A stretch of DNA of 64,000 bases, taken from NCBI GenBank assembly GCA_000507305.1, contig DF239146.1, positions 171,959 to 235,958 on the forward strand, in the 5' to 3' direction. The DNA comes from Breviolum minutum Mf 1.05b.01. Taxonomy: Eukaryota > Sar > Dinophyceae > Suessiales > Symbiodiniaceae. The notes beneath the pieces were generated by a model. That model was given only the letters and a program-made list of their open reading frames with translations, did not search any database and was not told the DNA's origin. Positions 22,977-33,392 of this stretch are shown here, one piece after another. A program made the position numbers and the translations under genes. Numbering within the stretch: the stretch's first letter is position 1; the number at the start of each line of letters is the position of its first letter.

Positions 22977-22996
22977 GTGGTCATTTCCCTCAAGCC
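22977..22996 (+). other. possible decayed spliced-leader relict
   Basis: GTGGTCATTTCCCTCAAG shares its outer parts with the 3' end of the dinoflagellate leader (GTAGCCATTTTGGCTCAAG) but needs one deletion and has four mismatches. It lies about 55 bases before the ATG of the intronless RING gene, the position expected in a retrogene. Chance similarity is quite possible. Confidence 0.2.
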
Positions 22997-23051
22997 TTTT
23001 AAACACTAAGGTCTTCAATTTTTGTTATCCTCAAGTGATATCTCTAGAGTC

Positions 23052-23846
23052 ATGGCAAGTGAAGAAGGTGCAGCAGATTGCCCTTCCCCACAGGGTGAAG
23101 CGCAGCAATCACCGGCACCTGAGCGGATGCTCTACTATTATGCGATGCCCGCAGGGATGCAACTACCATCCATCAACGCAAGTGGCATTTCCAGAGTCTA
23201 TCAAGTTGGTATGGCAGGAAACTCTGAAAGACCTAGCCCTTTGCAAAACGGTGTGAGTCCCTGGCCATTGGAACCTCCAGGGTTTCCAGGATCTCCCGGA
23301 TCTCCAGGACCTCCTGGATCATGTGGCAAGGTGACTTTACATCGTGATGGCAAGGCGCTTGGTATCATTGTTGCTGATCCCAAACCTTTGATGCAAGCAT
23401 TGGTTATCATCAACATCGAAGTTGACTCTGAAGTCACAACTTGGAATCTTCAGCATCCTTACCATCGGATACAACCTGGAATGGCCATACTATCAGTGAA
23501 TGGCCTAACAGATCCACATGAGATGAAAGTGGAGCTGAACTCAGCAGAGACACTGGAGATATATCTCAAGGATCAGTTGACCCAGGTTGAGACTCGACAC
23601 TTTCGTGAGTCTTTGCAACAGTATCAAATCCAAGGATGTTCCCACCTTTTCCAGAAAGTCACTACAGAAGAGGTGGAGCCATGTTCCATTTGTCATGAGG
23701 ATATGGATACATCAAGTCATGAAGTAATTCGTTTGGTAAACTGCATGCATCATTTTCATCCGGGATGTGTAGCTCAATGGATTGCATCAGTTGAACAACC
23801 GCGGTGTCCGCTGTGCTGCACCAAACTCTCAGACCCAAAAATTTGA
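23052..23846 (+). CDS. RING-H2 finger protein with PDZ-like and collagen-like parts
   Basis: Intronless frame of 264 codons starting MASEEGAADCPS. The same frame is open upstream of 23052, but this is its first ATG. Residues 77-92 are six G-x-y steps (GFPGSPGSPGPPGSCG). Residues 92-172 resemble a PDZ-type fold: LGIIVADP, then IQPGMAILSVNGL, then a strand ending LEIYL. Residues 211-255 form a C3H2C3 RING-H2 finger: C211, C214, C231, H233, H236, C239, C252, C255, spacing CSIC...CMHHFHPGC...CPLC. Known for the family: RING-H2 fingers bind two zinc ions and usually act in E3 ubiquitin ligases. There is no signal peptide or membrane segment, so a soluble ligase that chooses a partner through the PDZ-like part is inferred. 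The lack of introns, unusual against its surroundings, suggests a retrocopy that kept its frame. A family B element follows 108 bases after the stop. Confidence 0.85.
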   Translation: MASEEGAADCPSPQGEAQQSPAPERMLYYYAMPAGMQLPSINASGISRVYQVGMAGNSERPSPLQNGVSPWPLEPPGFPGSPGSPGPPGSCGKVTLHRDGKALGIIVADPKPLMQALVIINIEVDSEVTTWNLQHPYHRIQPGMAILSVNGLTDPHEMKVELNSAETLEIYLKDQLTQVETRHFRESLQQYQIQGCSHLFQKVTTEEVEPCSICHEDMDTSSHEVIRLVNCMHHFHPGCVAQWIASVEQPRCPLCCTKLSDPKI

Positions 23847-23953
23847 GGAGAAAGCTATCAGCCCGTGAGTATCCCTTCCTCAGTCAGTGGGGGCTGATGG
23901 CTTTTTTTCACGCCTCTTTGCAGGAGTCAAAGGTTGGCTTTCATTTAATGCCT

Positions 23954-24054
23954 GGGTGGTGGTTTCAAATATTTTTTATTTTCCCCCCTATTTGGGGAAG
24001 ATGTTCCAATTTGACGAATATTTTTCAGATGGGTTGAAACCACCAACCAGTAAT
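23954..24054. mobile_element. MITE-like element, family B
   Basis: GGTGGTGGTTTCAAATATTT pairs with GGTTGAAACCACCAACCAG; interior CCCCCCTATTTGGGGAAGATG. Lies just 3' of the RING gene. Confidence 0.7.
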
Positions 24055-24421
24055 GCTTGTCAACTTGACTTTTTGTAGCTTGAGACATTTGAGTCATTTG
24101 AGCTACAACATGTGGCCCTTGTTTTTCGACATTGCGACATGGGCCTTTCTGCAAAATAAAGGGATATTGGGATGAAGTGGGTCTCTCAAAAGAAAAAGAG
24201 ATAGAAATATTCCATGGTGCTGTTTGATGCGAATTTGAAGGCTTTCAGGTTGGAGAATTATATAAGAACAAGGACTATGAATAGGATAAAATCTGTTGAA
24301 TCTACACAAAATTCACAGCAATCATTCACTTCTGGACCTCCCCGACGATCAGCACCTTTGGACTCTTGCTCCATAAGGTGGACTTTCACAAGTCATTAGC
24401 CAAACCTTGGGCTTTGATGGT

Positions 24422-24622
24422 ATGGAGTGTCCTGGTTTGGGAAAAGTTTCCTTGGGCGGGGAGTGTAGGGGGAGAATGGGAAAGGAGACAAAAGCGGCAG
24501 GATCACCAGGGGTTTTAAAGAAAAAAGTTATGGATCCTATAGCTTTGGACCGATGGTTGAAGAGAAATCTCAATGAACTCAATAATACTACAACGATATT
24601 AATGATTAGCCGCTTTTCTTGA
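24422..24622 (+). CDS. candidate short coding frame
   Basis: An ATG-initiated frame of 66 codons includes GLGKVSLGGECRGRMGK and DPIALDRWLKRNLNELNN, basic overall. The minus strand is open for 100 codons over the same interval, so the strand is uncertain. No family recognised. Confidence 0.28.
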   Translation: MECPGLGKVSLGGECRGRMGKETKAAGSPGVLKKKVMDPIALDRWLKRNLNELNNTTTILMISRFS

Positions 24623-24773
24623 AAGACACGAAATTTATTCCAAATGTGCATCCTTAACTTTCAAATACAAAAAAACAACGTGTCAAACTTGCAACATCTC
24701 CTGTGCTATTGACATTGTTTACCCTCTTAAAGCTCCTCAATTGAGCAATGGAAAAAGAACTGTTTATTTGCCG

Positions 24774-24850
24774 TATATAGGGGATCATACTACCCAGTTT
24801 TATGGGGAATGTAATAAACCATTACAAGGATCCCTACTGACCAACCAGTG
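24774..24850. repeat. dispersed repeat, family F
   Basis: TATAGGGGATCATACTACCCAGTT and TAAACCATTACAAGGATCCC recur in altered form at 41990-42072 and, in reverse, at 55712-55800. Confidence 0.5.
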
Positions 24851-24923
24851 TAATGGAATGTCATAACGGTTCTGGGCGTTGCTCAATTGCAATCACGGTT
24901 TTTTGCACGGCTGCATAGCTCAG

Positions 24924-24966
24924 GTTCTACATCGCAGAGGTTGAAGGTATCGAAGGATACTTGGTG
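24924..24966 (+). CDS. short candidate exon
   Basis: Between GCTCAG/G and TTGGTG/GTGATA lie 14 codons reading FYIAEVEGIEGYLV. The frame stays open about 30 codons further if the donor is skipped. Too short for assignment. Confidence 0.3.
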
Positions 24967-25626
24967 GTGATATGGGCCCCATGGGGCAACTTTGGGGCGA
25001 CGTGTTGTCTTTTTATAAAATATGTTTACTTCATGGTATTTATTTTTTTGAAAGTTGTATAGATATGTGATATGACATATTGGTATATGTGTATATCTAT
25101 GTTTACTATAGTATATCTATATTAACTATACTGTACTATAGATATAGCTATCATGTTTTGCAGGTTATATCTATATGTACATTATTTATTAACGTAACTG
25201 GTTGTGAAAGGTCACACCCTCTCAGACATTCGAATCGCAGTATCGCACGCTCTGACTCTGGTGTCAGAAAGGCGTGTCCAACCAGGTCACCCAACTGTTC
25301 AGAGACAAATGATATCAGATATATTCAGATACTATACCATTAATACTTCACCATACTTCACCATGGTGAACCTCTTTCAAGAAATACAATACCACGTTGG
25401 AGAGGCCGGGACCTTTTTGTTCAATTAAATTTTTGATGCCACAGGGGCCCATCATGAATCCACTTGATGACACATGGGCCATCAACTTACTTAGTCCTAT
25501 GACTTTTCTCTAAAGGCTATAGACATGTCAACTCCAACGGTATGGATAAGGATACATACCAGTGGAGGATAGGCTTCATTCACTCAGTCCAACAATGTTG
25601 GAAGTCACTTTACCATTCAAATTCAC

Positions 25627-25720
25627 TACTGTTGATGGAAGAAATCCTGCACCAGCTGGGATGTATAAAAACTTGTATATAATAGGATAACCTAGCAACC
25701 TCAACTGGTGAACGCCGGTT
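25627..25720. mobile_element. MITE-like element, family A
   Basis: Left arm TACTGTTGATGGAAGAAATCC followed by GGGATGTATAAAAAC and ATAGGATAA; the right arm is lost after AACCTCAACTGGTGAA. Confidence 0.6.
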
Positions 25721-26444
25721 TTCCCACGGGTTCAGCCCTTGAGGGGCTTAAGGAACTCACCAAAAACATTGGGATCCCGACAAACGTCGAGTGATTTGGA
25801 TCCGGGGATCCTAGGATTCCAGAACACCAACCTAGTGACTAAATCATTAGACAAACTGGTGGTCCAACAAAACAAACACAGATGAATATCCCTTTGAAAA
25901 AAACAAGAATCAACGTCGAACCGTAGGGATTCTTGCCGGATTCGCCTAGAAAAATCCGAAAAACGAAGAACCCAAACCACTTATCGCCACTTGACCAAAC
26001 TATCACTTCGTAGCAACAGCCTCGACAGTGAGGTTGGACCTTTGGTGATTTGCTTTTTGCACTGGGTTCTTCGATACCTATTGGGTACATGAATGATGAG
26101 GGAAAGGCCAAACGTGGGACTTTGGTATATTGAAACTGGGAAATTCAAACAAATTTAGACAGTGTTGTTTCAAGGTTCGATCATTGTTCTAGTCTAATCA
26201 CTACGTCCAGAAGATTTCCAATGATGTTCCTACTTGTTACCTTTTTTTTTTCGGATTTGGAGGTGCCATTGACAGGCAATCAACTTGTCGTTTTTTCATT
26301 TAGGTTCTTGGCACCACAATAAACCAATGGCACGTCATTTTTACCCATGAATTAGTGGCACCTGATAGCCACACTTGTTGAGTTCCCTTGAAGCAAAGAT
26401 AGAAGTTTGCTTCTCTCTCATCGGCTCAGTATTGTAGCTGGAAG

Positions 26445-26483
26445 ATGAAGGATCAAGTGAAGGATCACTACCAAGTGGTCGCG
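26445..26483 (+). CDS. candidate first exon
   Basis: An ATG at 26445 opens 13 codons, MKDQVKDHYQVVA, ending exactly at a GTAAGT donor in phase 0. The next candidate exon at 26758 begins in phase 0 after GGCAG/G, so the two join without a frame break. The upstream ATG context (GAAG before ATG) is acceptable. Another frame is open here too. Confidence 0.4.
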
Positions 26484-26757
26484 GTAAGTGTACCTTTGGA
26501 ATGCCACTCATGTTTTGATCAAAGGAAAGTTACTGGCAGACTTCTGGGAACCTCATGCTCCAGCACTGATGAGTGACCATCGTACTTGTCACCAAAAACC
26601 ATGGCAGGTCCCAGGGTCCCGGGTAAATCGACTGCTTTTTTTGGAAATCAGCATACATGTTTCATCATGTTTCCAGGTTTTTGAAGGTTGGTTCTCATAG
26701 ACCATGACCCACCACCCACAACCACCATCTCTTTAGGTGTTTTGTTTGTTTCGGCAG

Positions 26758-26853
26758 GCGGTGCTAGTGCCATCGATGGAGTACATCTTCACTGGCCACG
26801 AGCGTTTGATTTGCTTGTCCGAGGTTCACGGAACGTGCGTTCAACATGTGTGA
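26758..26853 (+). CDS. candidate second exon
   Basis: Starts after TTTCGGCAG with G and reads AVLVPSMEYIFTGHERLICL before running to TGA at 26851-26853 (31 codons). Joined to 26445-26483 it would give a 44-residue product, or part of a larger one if a further donor is used. Intron length would be 274 bases. Function unknown. Confidence 0.4.
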   Translation, partial: AVLVPSMEYIFTGHERLICLSEVHGTCVQHV

Positions 26854-27008
26854 CGACTGAGTTGAGTGAAACCCGCGATGTACGCCTCGGACATTTTCTA
26901 AAGAATGGGCATTGACCAATTGTTGCCTGAGAGAAGTTTAATGCTTTGTTTCTGTGTGTTTGTGAAAATATTGGAGCTATATTTCACATATTATGCAAGA
27001 TGGGGTGA

Positions 27009-27115
27009 TACTGTTGATGGAAGAAATCCTGCAACAACTGGGATACATAAAACCTTGTAATCAAATAGTGTGAAAACCTACCTGTTAAGTTAAGCGGTGC
27101 TGGAATTCTTCCATA
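27009..27115. mobile_element. MITE-like element, family A
   Basis: TACTGTTGATGGAAGAAATCC at the left; right arm GCTGGAATTCTTCCATA is shortened. Confidence 0.65.
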
Positions 27116-27570
27116 TGAGTGAAGTTCAGAGAGGGTTAATGAATGCAGCCATTTCTTGTAAGGTGTCATTGCCACCCCCCAATTGCGAAGGGGGAAGACA
27201 TGTTCAAGTACACCCCTGCGAAATATGAAGCCTCAAAATTATACTTTGGAAAAGAGTTTCCTTTCAACCAAATGGAGGTAAATATGGGTTATATATAGAT
27301 GTTTGATGGATAGATGAAAATCACTGGAGAGATTTTCCGTGAGTCTTCGCCATGCCAGGATGCATCGACCTTGGTGAAGAAGATTACGCCAGGTGGAAGA
27401 CGCCGGGGAAACATCTGGCCATCCAAGCCACAATGTTTAAAGTTGATTAGTTGGTTTAGTTGGTTGAGAATACCATTGCAACCAACATTGGGATTATCAC
27501 CCTGAGGTTTGCCTGGTTGGTTAGTTGATTAGTTGGGCAAAGTGATTGACTTCCCCCAGAAATTTATAGA

Positions 27571-27683
27571 TACCCTCCCGAAGTTTCACAGTTCGCCCCT
27601 GAAAAGTTACCAAAACCCAATAGGAAAGGATCGTTTTCCAACCACTATTTTTCAGGGGCGAGCTGCTAAACTTTCGGGGTGTA
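27571..27683. mobile_element. MITE-like element, family D variant
   Basis: TACCCTCCCGAAGTTTCACAG and TTCGCCCCTGAAAA at the left pair with TTTTTCAGGGGCGAGC and AAACTTTCGGGGTGTA at the right. TA at both ends; about 113 bp. Confidence 0.65.
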
Positions 27684-27865
27684 GTTATGTGTAGGTGTTG
27701 TTTATGTTGGTGTATGTTGGTATGCATATATGGCCAAGATTCAACATGAAATAGAAGATGTTCGGTTTCTGTGTCTTTTCCTAGAAACGGCCATGATGTG
27801 CTTGGATATGTTTGGAGACCTTGACCTGTGGCCATGAGTGTAGTTTCCACTATTTCCAACACTAA

Positions 27866-28130
27866 CGAGCATTGTCAACCAGCTCAACCTGAAACGCGCA
27901 TGCCGCATGCATGTCCCACTGTAGTTCCTTCTCCCAAAGAGAAAACCAACTCTATTTCGCACTGAATATCCAATACCACTTGCTTTTTCCGGCATAACCA
28001 CCTCTTTTCAGACAGTTTCAGAGTGTGTCAATGAAACTAGACTTGGAGCTCTTGACGTTTCTGACCAGCTTTTATGCGTCAGGATGCCGTGAAAGGGTCA
28101 CCAAGACCAGAAGGGCTCAACCTACATGGT
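27866..28130 (+). other. open frames without firm borders
   Basis: Two stretches look coding: 27866-27964 (frame with QPAQPETRMPHACPTVVPS) and about 28026-28190 (frame with MKLDLELLTFLTSFYASG). The second follows TTTCAG, CAG pairs, but neither has a full set of splice borders. Recorded as a lead only. Confidence 0.25.
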
Positions 28131-28259
28131 CAAAGAAATTGGTTGAAGGCAGTTCCGGGGGAGTTCATGGAGTCGTTTGGGTTTGAAGTTTTCATGTTCT
28201 TTTACAAGCCCAAAAATTTGAAGACGGGTAATATGTTAATCAAATCTAAAATTTAGGCT

Positions 28260-29240
28260 ACATTCTGTGGCTGTAAATGCACAAGTTCAAATATTGGGAA
28301 ATTTCTTGATGAAAGTGTGGATAAGGTGTTGGTACTGTTTTAAGCATCTCGTTCTCTTCATTTTCTGGTTTTCACTAGAAGTACACTTGAATTGCCCGGA
28401 GATGTTTTCCTAGTCTCCAGCATCATCGCATAGTCCTGTGCCAACCCTCGTCAATGGCAGGCTGTGCCAAAGAACAGGCCAGACTTCAGTGATACCCATG
28501 AGCTTCAAACTGTGGGTTGGCAATATATCTTCCACGATGGTGTGTCTTCAAAAACGCTATGTAGTGCTATGTGAATGGCATGAAATGCACTGAGCAACAG
28601 TGTCCGAACTGGAACCTACATTTTTATACATAATAGAGTTGTGGTGATGCTGCCTGATACATAATATGTTTCGACATGGTAGGCCCAGGTACTTCAACAT
28701 TCAGCTGATCCAAATTTTCCTGTATATGAAGGTCATGTTTGGCTTCAAAAGAAAAAAATCGTCATCATCTTGGAAGATTCACCGAATTCATAGTATAAGT
28801 GCATCAACCTTTAAAGGGCCTTGAGCCAGCCACAAGCGACACACCCCCCCGTTGCACCCTGCTATGAGTTTTCTCCGCATGAAAAAAGGTGACACAGCTA
28901 GAAGAGACCATTACGGTAATCATTGGATGGAATGAGGGCATTGGCTCCATCGTGTGACCTGGCCATTTTGATCGGAGCTTCGCTGAGAGGCTTAGATGAA
29001 CCGGTGACCAAAAAAAGCACCCCCCTGCGGGGTGGATGTTGAAACACTTGAACTTGTGAACGTATGTATATCTGTATATCCCTAAGAATCCAGACCCCTC
29101 CCGATAATTCGTAGGATTGATGGTCGAGACATCAAGTACATCCCCAGAACAGGATTGGTTCGGGAAATTCCCCTTTCTTAGGACATGGATCCTCAGGGGA
29201 GAAAAATATGTTTTCTTCTTTGATACGCCTTCTTGCACTG
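28260..29240. other. mostly empty; minus-strand open segment
   Basis: Up to 28800 I see no gene. Between 28804 and 29238 the minus strand is open for 144 codons in one frame, and a second minus frame at about 28910-29040 reads SSKPLSEAPIKMARSHDGAN. The plus strand is also partly open. GGTCATGTTTGGCTTCAAAAG near 28731 loosely resembles the spliced leader. Confidence 0.25.
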
Positions 29241-29311
29241 CGAGGGGATTGACCTTCTGTACTCAAAGCCACCGCCAAAAAATGTGAGACTCTATATTAA
29301 TGTTAGTGAAG

Positions 29312-29416
29312 TACTGTTGATGGAAGAAATCCTGCACCAGTTGATAGGTAGTTTATCCCATCATTTACAGGGTTTTTTACATCCCAGGTGGTGCAGGATT
29401 TCTTCCATCAACAGTA
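29312..29416. mobile_element. MITE-like element, family A, near-perfect copy
   Basis: TACTGTTGATGGAAGAAATCC with following TGCACCAG is matched by GGTGCAGG and ATTTCTTCCATCAACAGTA. Both ends TA. The inverted arms are almost identical, which marks this as one of the youngest copies in the window. Confidence 0.8.
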
Positions 29417-29667
29417 GGAGTGTGTTTCAAAGAGAATTGCCATGAGATTCTTTTGAACAACTCAGTCCAGTTTATAACTTCGGGCCTGTGATGTTCCTTT
29501 TATACAAACATATTATCAATCTATATAATTTTCTAGATATGTGATATGAGTACGTTTTTATTTTTCCTATGTATTTTGATATATCACTATCTCCAAGTCA
29601 GGACTTTGTACTTTGTCCTGCCACATCCATGTATTCAACATCTTACATACATCTCAATCATTTCTAG

Positions 29668-29803
29668 GATTCTTTGTCGAAGATTCCCACATCGATCATG
29701 TCCAACAACAAAGAGCTTGTAGAAGCTTGTGAAAAAACTGAGGCATGAAGTGGATCAAGCAGTCGGTCCTAACTCAACAGTGGACCGGTTGATGAAAATT
29801 TGA
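29668..29803 (+). pseudogene. candidate exon with a small tandem duplication
   Basis: Follows CAATCATTTCTAG/G. The first frame reads SLSKIPTSIMSNNKELVEAC and stops at TGA near 29746. From 29721 a second frame reads KLVKKLRHEVDQAVGPNST and stops at 29801-29803. At the change of frame, AGAGCTTGT (29712-29720) is followed by AGAAGCTTGT (29721-29730). A 10-base duplication there would explain why one helix-rich coding segment is split over two frames. An alternative is two exons. Function unknown. Confidence 0.38.
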
Positions 29804-30046
29804 AATGCAAGTCGCGGAGATGGTAGGTTTCAAGAAGCACTGTAGGCATGTATGACATGTCATGTAGATATTAAAGAAACTGTTTTGGTTATTTGGGTTG
29901 GAGGGATGTAATCTGACTATACCCCTGGAATTCTAAGAGTTTCATGCCTTCAAGAGGTCTTGAATAGCTGCTGTTTAATTCAAGGCAAAACAGCCTGTTA
30001 TTCAGGTTCCAGTACAAGTTGTCACTGTTTACATGTGTGGTGACTC

Positions 30047-30140
30047 CTGGTGGTTTCAAATATTTTTTTGTTCACCCCTCTTTGGGGAAATGATCCAATT
30101 TGACTCATATTTTTCAAGTGGTTTGAAACCACCAACTACT
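30047..30140. mobile_element. MITE-like element, family B
   Basis: CTGGTGGTTTCAAATATTTT pairs with GGTTTGAAACCACCAACTA; interior TTCACCCCTCTTTGGGGAAATG. Confidence 0.72.
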
Positions 30141-30181
30141 TAGATTTGTGGTTTTGATTTGTCGTGTTCAACTATTCAACT

Positions 30182-30504
30182 AGAAGTTAGAAGTTTTCAG
30201 CGTTCGCTCCAAGGGGGCTGTCGATCACTTCTTCGCCCAAAAAGAGGTACTTATCTTCGGTCCAGAGGAAGAAGATGCTCGAGAGGAATATTTGGAGACT
30301 TGTCAGGTTGGGCACGGGCGATTCATCGTGGATATATGGTTCATGGATACTTTCTCCGGAGAACACCGTTTGGATATTTGGGATGGTTATGACATGGTCA
30401 ATATCGCAAAAAAAAAACATATCATCAACTGGTCACTGATGATAGATTCTTGTGCCAACAGAATCTTCACACATATCTTGATGCATATCCTGAAATCAAG
30501 TTGA
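30182..30504 (+). CDS. candidate coding segment, unknown protein
   Basis: One frame is open for 107 codons to TGA at 30502-30504. It includes KGAVDHFFAQKEVLIFG, EEEDAREEYLETCQ and FMDTFSGEHRLDIWDGYD. The acidic part ends at TGTCAG/GTTGGG (30306), a possible donor; TTTTCAG at 30200 is a possible acceptor. The segment begins 40 bases after a family B element. No family recognised. Confidence 0.42.
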
Positions 30505-30860
30505 AACTCAGATTCCTCAAAGAATCTCAGGATGTTTGGAGGAATTTCGGAGCACCCCAACCAACCAAACCAACCTACCAACTAGCAACCAAACAAACCA
30601 ATGAAACCAATGGGTTTAGTGAGCTGATCTCCAGGTGCGCTTGAATTATCGCTACCAAAACGTCACAGTGCCTCGGTTTTTATCGGATCAGCATCGGCAA
30701 CAACAAATTGGAGTGACTTTCAAAACAATTTGGCGGGTCATGAACGGGGTCTTCACGGGGAAGGGGTAACTGGGGAACCCTAAGGATTCCTAGGGAAGAT
30801 TGGGGAACCTTAGGGAAGATTAAGGGAATCACCACGCTCTGGTGGTATGATGAGTTTCTG

Positions 30861-30968
30861 TTGATGGTTTGAAATAGTTTTCTATTTATGTTACCGTTAA
30901 ATTTGGGGAAACTGATCCAATTTTTGACTTTGTATTTTTTTTAAAATGGGCTGAAACCACCATCCTAA
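30861..30968. mobile_element. MITE-like element, family B, diverged
   Basis: TTGATGGTTTGAAATAGTTT and GGGCTGAAACCACCATC, interior TTTGGGGAAACTGATCCAA. Confidence 0.55.
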
Positions 30969-31092
30969 TTTTGTACCTTTACCAGGTTTTAAGATGAAAT
31001 GGATGGAGTTTGATTTTGCAATTCGTTGATATACTTATGATATGATCGTTGATATACAATAATCCAGAAATAGAGTTGCGGGTGGTTCTCAG

Positions 31093-31222
31093 GGATATAG
31101 GCAGCGCCGACACACTGTCAGTGTTGATGAACACCTTAATGCAGTATACCTTGTCTACTTGGAGTCTACTTTTTGGAATGAACGGTTCCTTGTGCGGACT
31201 CTGGCATAGACATTTTGCTTGA
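31093..31222 (+). CDS. candidate exon, unknown protein
   Basis: After TTCTCAG/G the frame stays open for 42 codons to TGA at 31220-31222. It reads DIGSADTLSVLMNTLMQYTL followed by a hydrophobic stretch WSLLFGMNGSLCGLW, suggesting part of a membrane segment. No donor is needed if it is terminal. Family unknown. Confidence 0.4.
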
Positions 31223-31402
31223 ACTCAAATTACTCTTGTTTTGATTGGAAAAGGCATGCGTTTGGATGGTTCAACCCTAAAAACCAGAACTACTTTGATG
31301 AATACTGCAACAGATTCATATTATGCATGTGAATATGCATGTCTAGATATGTATTTATATGTTTATTTACTGATTTGTACATATGTTTGCATTCTTTGGT
31401 GA

Positions 31403-31567
31403 CCGGTGTATCTTCGGGGCCAATCCGCAAGCAGGGAGTCGTTTTTCCATGGACTTCAGGTCAAGCATGAGCAAGGAGCTTTGGGCGCCCGATACAAGTT
31501 GCCCGATACCATCGCTGGGACTTTGGGTCGGATGGGAAAGTTGTACATGTCCATTGTAGATGTTTAA
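31403..31567 (+). CDS. candidate terminal exon
   Basis: A 54-codon frame ends in TAA at 31565-31567. It reads VYLRGQSASRESFFHGLQ and then VKHEQGALGARYKLPDTIAG and GRMGKLYMSIVDV. An internal GGACTTCAG/G at about 31460 is a plausible acceptor that keeps the frame. Other frames are open only in part. Function unknown. Confidence 0.42.
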   Translation, partial: PVYLRGQSASRESFFHGLQVKHEQGALGARYKLPDTIAGTLGRMGKLYMSIVDV

Positions 31568-31824
31568 GTTTGGTCTACTTGCTGAACTTTGAGTCCATTT
31601 AGTAAATTGTGTATTTTTTTTATCAAAAATCTACAACCATGTTTCTTGTTGGGGCAGTTTGAGAGTGGAACCCCAGTTTTTTGTTGTTAATTGTGCTTTT
31701 TGAGCAAGTAGCAAGACAGTAGAGTGATAGTCAGGTCTCCACAAGTACGTCTTAGCATCTCCTACACGTACATTAGGCCAAAGATGGCATTTGCCAGAAA
31801 CTTGAGTTTTCATCATATAGTTCC

Positions 31825-31891
31825 CACATGAGAATATTTACCTATCATAAAGTTATGGTTTTCATGTAGGTAAATATACAATCGTCCCATG
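31825..31891. repeat. family C arms
   Basis: ATTTACCTATCATAAAG is followed by the inverse motif TTCATGTAGGTAAATATA and CGTCCCATGG. Partial element. Confidence 0.45.
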
Positions 31892-32104
31892 GAGCACCTG
31901 GGGTTGATCTCACCATTTTGAGGTTGGAAGCTCTTCCCTTGGAAAAGGCTAAGTCGCTGGGCGAATGACATGGTCATCCGAAAAGAGAGGATTCTATATG
32001 TATATGGTTGTATGTAAATATATGGATGAGAGAGAGATCCCTATACACGTATACATGTTCAAAGGAAGTTTAGATGAGAAACTTCCGATATACGAACGAC
32101 ATCC

Positions 32105-32348
32105 CAGTAAAGTTAAGTCAAGTAGAGTAGTGTCAAGTAGAGTAGTGTCAAGATGAGTAGAATCAAGTAGAGTAGTGTCAAGTAGAGTAGATTCAAGTAG
32201 AGTAGAGTCAAGTAGAGTAGAGTCAAGTAGAATAGTGTCAAGTAGAGTAGTGTCAAGTAGAGTAGAGTCAAGTAGAGTAGGTCAAGTAGAGTAGAGTCAA
32301 GTAGAATGTGTCAAGTAGAGTAGGTCAAGTAGAGTAGAGTCAAGTAGA
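32105..32348. repeat. 15-base tandem repeat
   Basis: About sixteen imperfect copies of GTCAAGTAGAGTAGT run up to the left edge of the assembly gap. Confidence 0.85.
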
Positions 32349-33198
32349 NNNNNNNNNNNNNNNNNNNNNNNNNNNNNNNNNNNNNNNNNNNNNNNNNNNN
32401 NNNNNNNNNNNNNNNNNNNNNNNNNNNNNNNNNNNNNNNNNNNNNNNNNNNNNNNNNNNNNNNNNNNNNNNNNNNNNNNNNNNNNNNNNNNNNNNNNNNN
32501 NNNNNNNNNNNNNNNNNNNNNNNNNNNNNNNNNNNNNNNNNNNNNNNNNNNNNNNNNNNNNNNNNNNNNNNNNNNNNNNNNNNNNNNNNNNNNNNNNNNN
32601 NNNNNNNNNNNNNNNNNNNNNNNNNNNNNNNNNNNNNNNNNNNNNNNNNNNNNNNNNNNNNNNNNNNNNNNNNNNNNNNNNNNNNNNNNNNNNNNNNNNN
32701 NNNNNNNNNNNNNNNNNNNNNNNNNNNNNNNNNNNNNNNNNNNNNNNNNNNNNNNNNNNNNNNNNNNNNNNNNNNNNNNNNNNNNNNNNNNNNNNNNNNN
32801 NNNNNNNNNNNNNNNNNNNNNNNNNNNNNNNNNNNNNNNNNNNNNNNNNNNNNNNNNNNNNNNNNNNNNNNNNNNNNNNNNNNNNNNNNNNNNNNNNNNN
32901 NNNNNNNNNNNNNNNNNNNNNNNNNNNNNNNNNNNNNNNNNNNNNNNNNNNNNNNNNNNNNNNNNNNNNNNNNNNNNNNNNNNNNNNNNNNNNNNNNNNN
33001 NNNNNNNNNNNNNNNNNNNNNNNNNNNNNNNNNNNNNNNNNNNNNNNNNNNNNNNNNNNNNNNNNNNNNNNNNNNNNNNNNNNNNNNNNNNNNNNNNNNN
33101 NNNNNNNNNNNNNNNNNNNNNNNNNNNNNNNNNNNNNNNNNNNNNNNNNNNNNNNNNNNNNNNNNNNNNNNNNNNNNNNNNNNNNNNNNNNNNNNNNN
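32349..33198. other. assembly gap, 850 N
   Basis: All bases are N. Tandem repeats on both sides make a repeat-caused break the likely reason. Open frames that cross the gap are meaningless. Confidence 0.95.
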
Positions 33199-33392
33199 CA
33201 GTATTTGGTGAGGTTGGATCGTGACACCTGTTGCTCCGCGCATTGTAAATGAGATTTCATATGTAATGATGATCAAGTAAGTGAGTCTTTCTGCGTGACA
33301 GGCGCAGTATTTGGTGAGGTTGGATCGTGACACCTGCTGCTCCGCGCATTGTAAATGAGATTTCATGTGTGATGATTAAGCAGGCGAGTCAT
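33199..33392. repeat. 106-base tandem repeat, two copies
   Basis: Unit CAGTATTTGGTGAGGTTGG... at 33199-33304 is repeated from 33305 with a few changes (CTGTTGC to CTGCTGC). The second copy fades after GAGTCATTTTG. More copies may lie inside the gap. Confidence 0.85.

Noticed and set aside
28963..28980. GGCCATTTTGATC as a spliced-leader relict
   Set aside because: Only CCATTTTG matches; the diagnostic GGCTCAAG end is missing.
32311..33366. Long minus-strand frames of more than 300 codons
   Set aside because: They consist almost wholly of the N gap.
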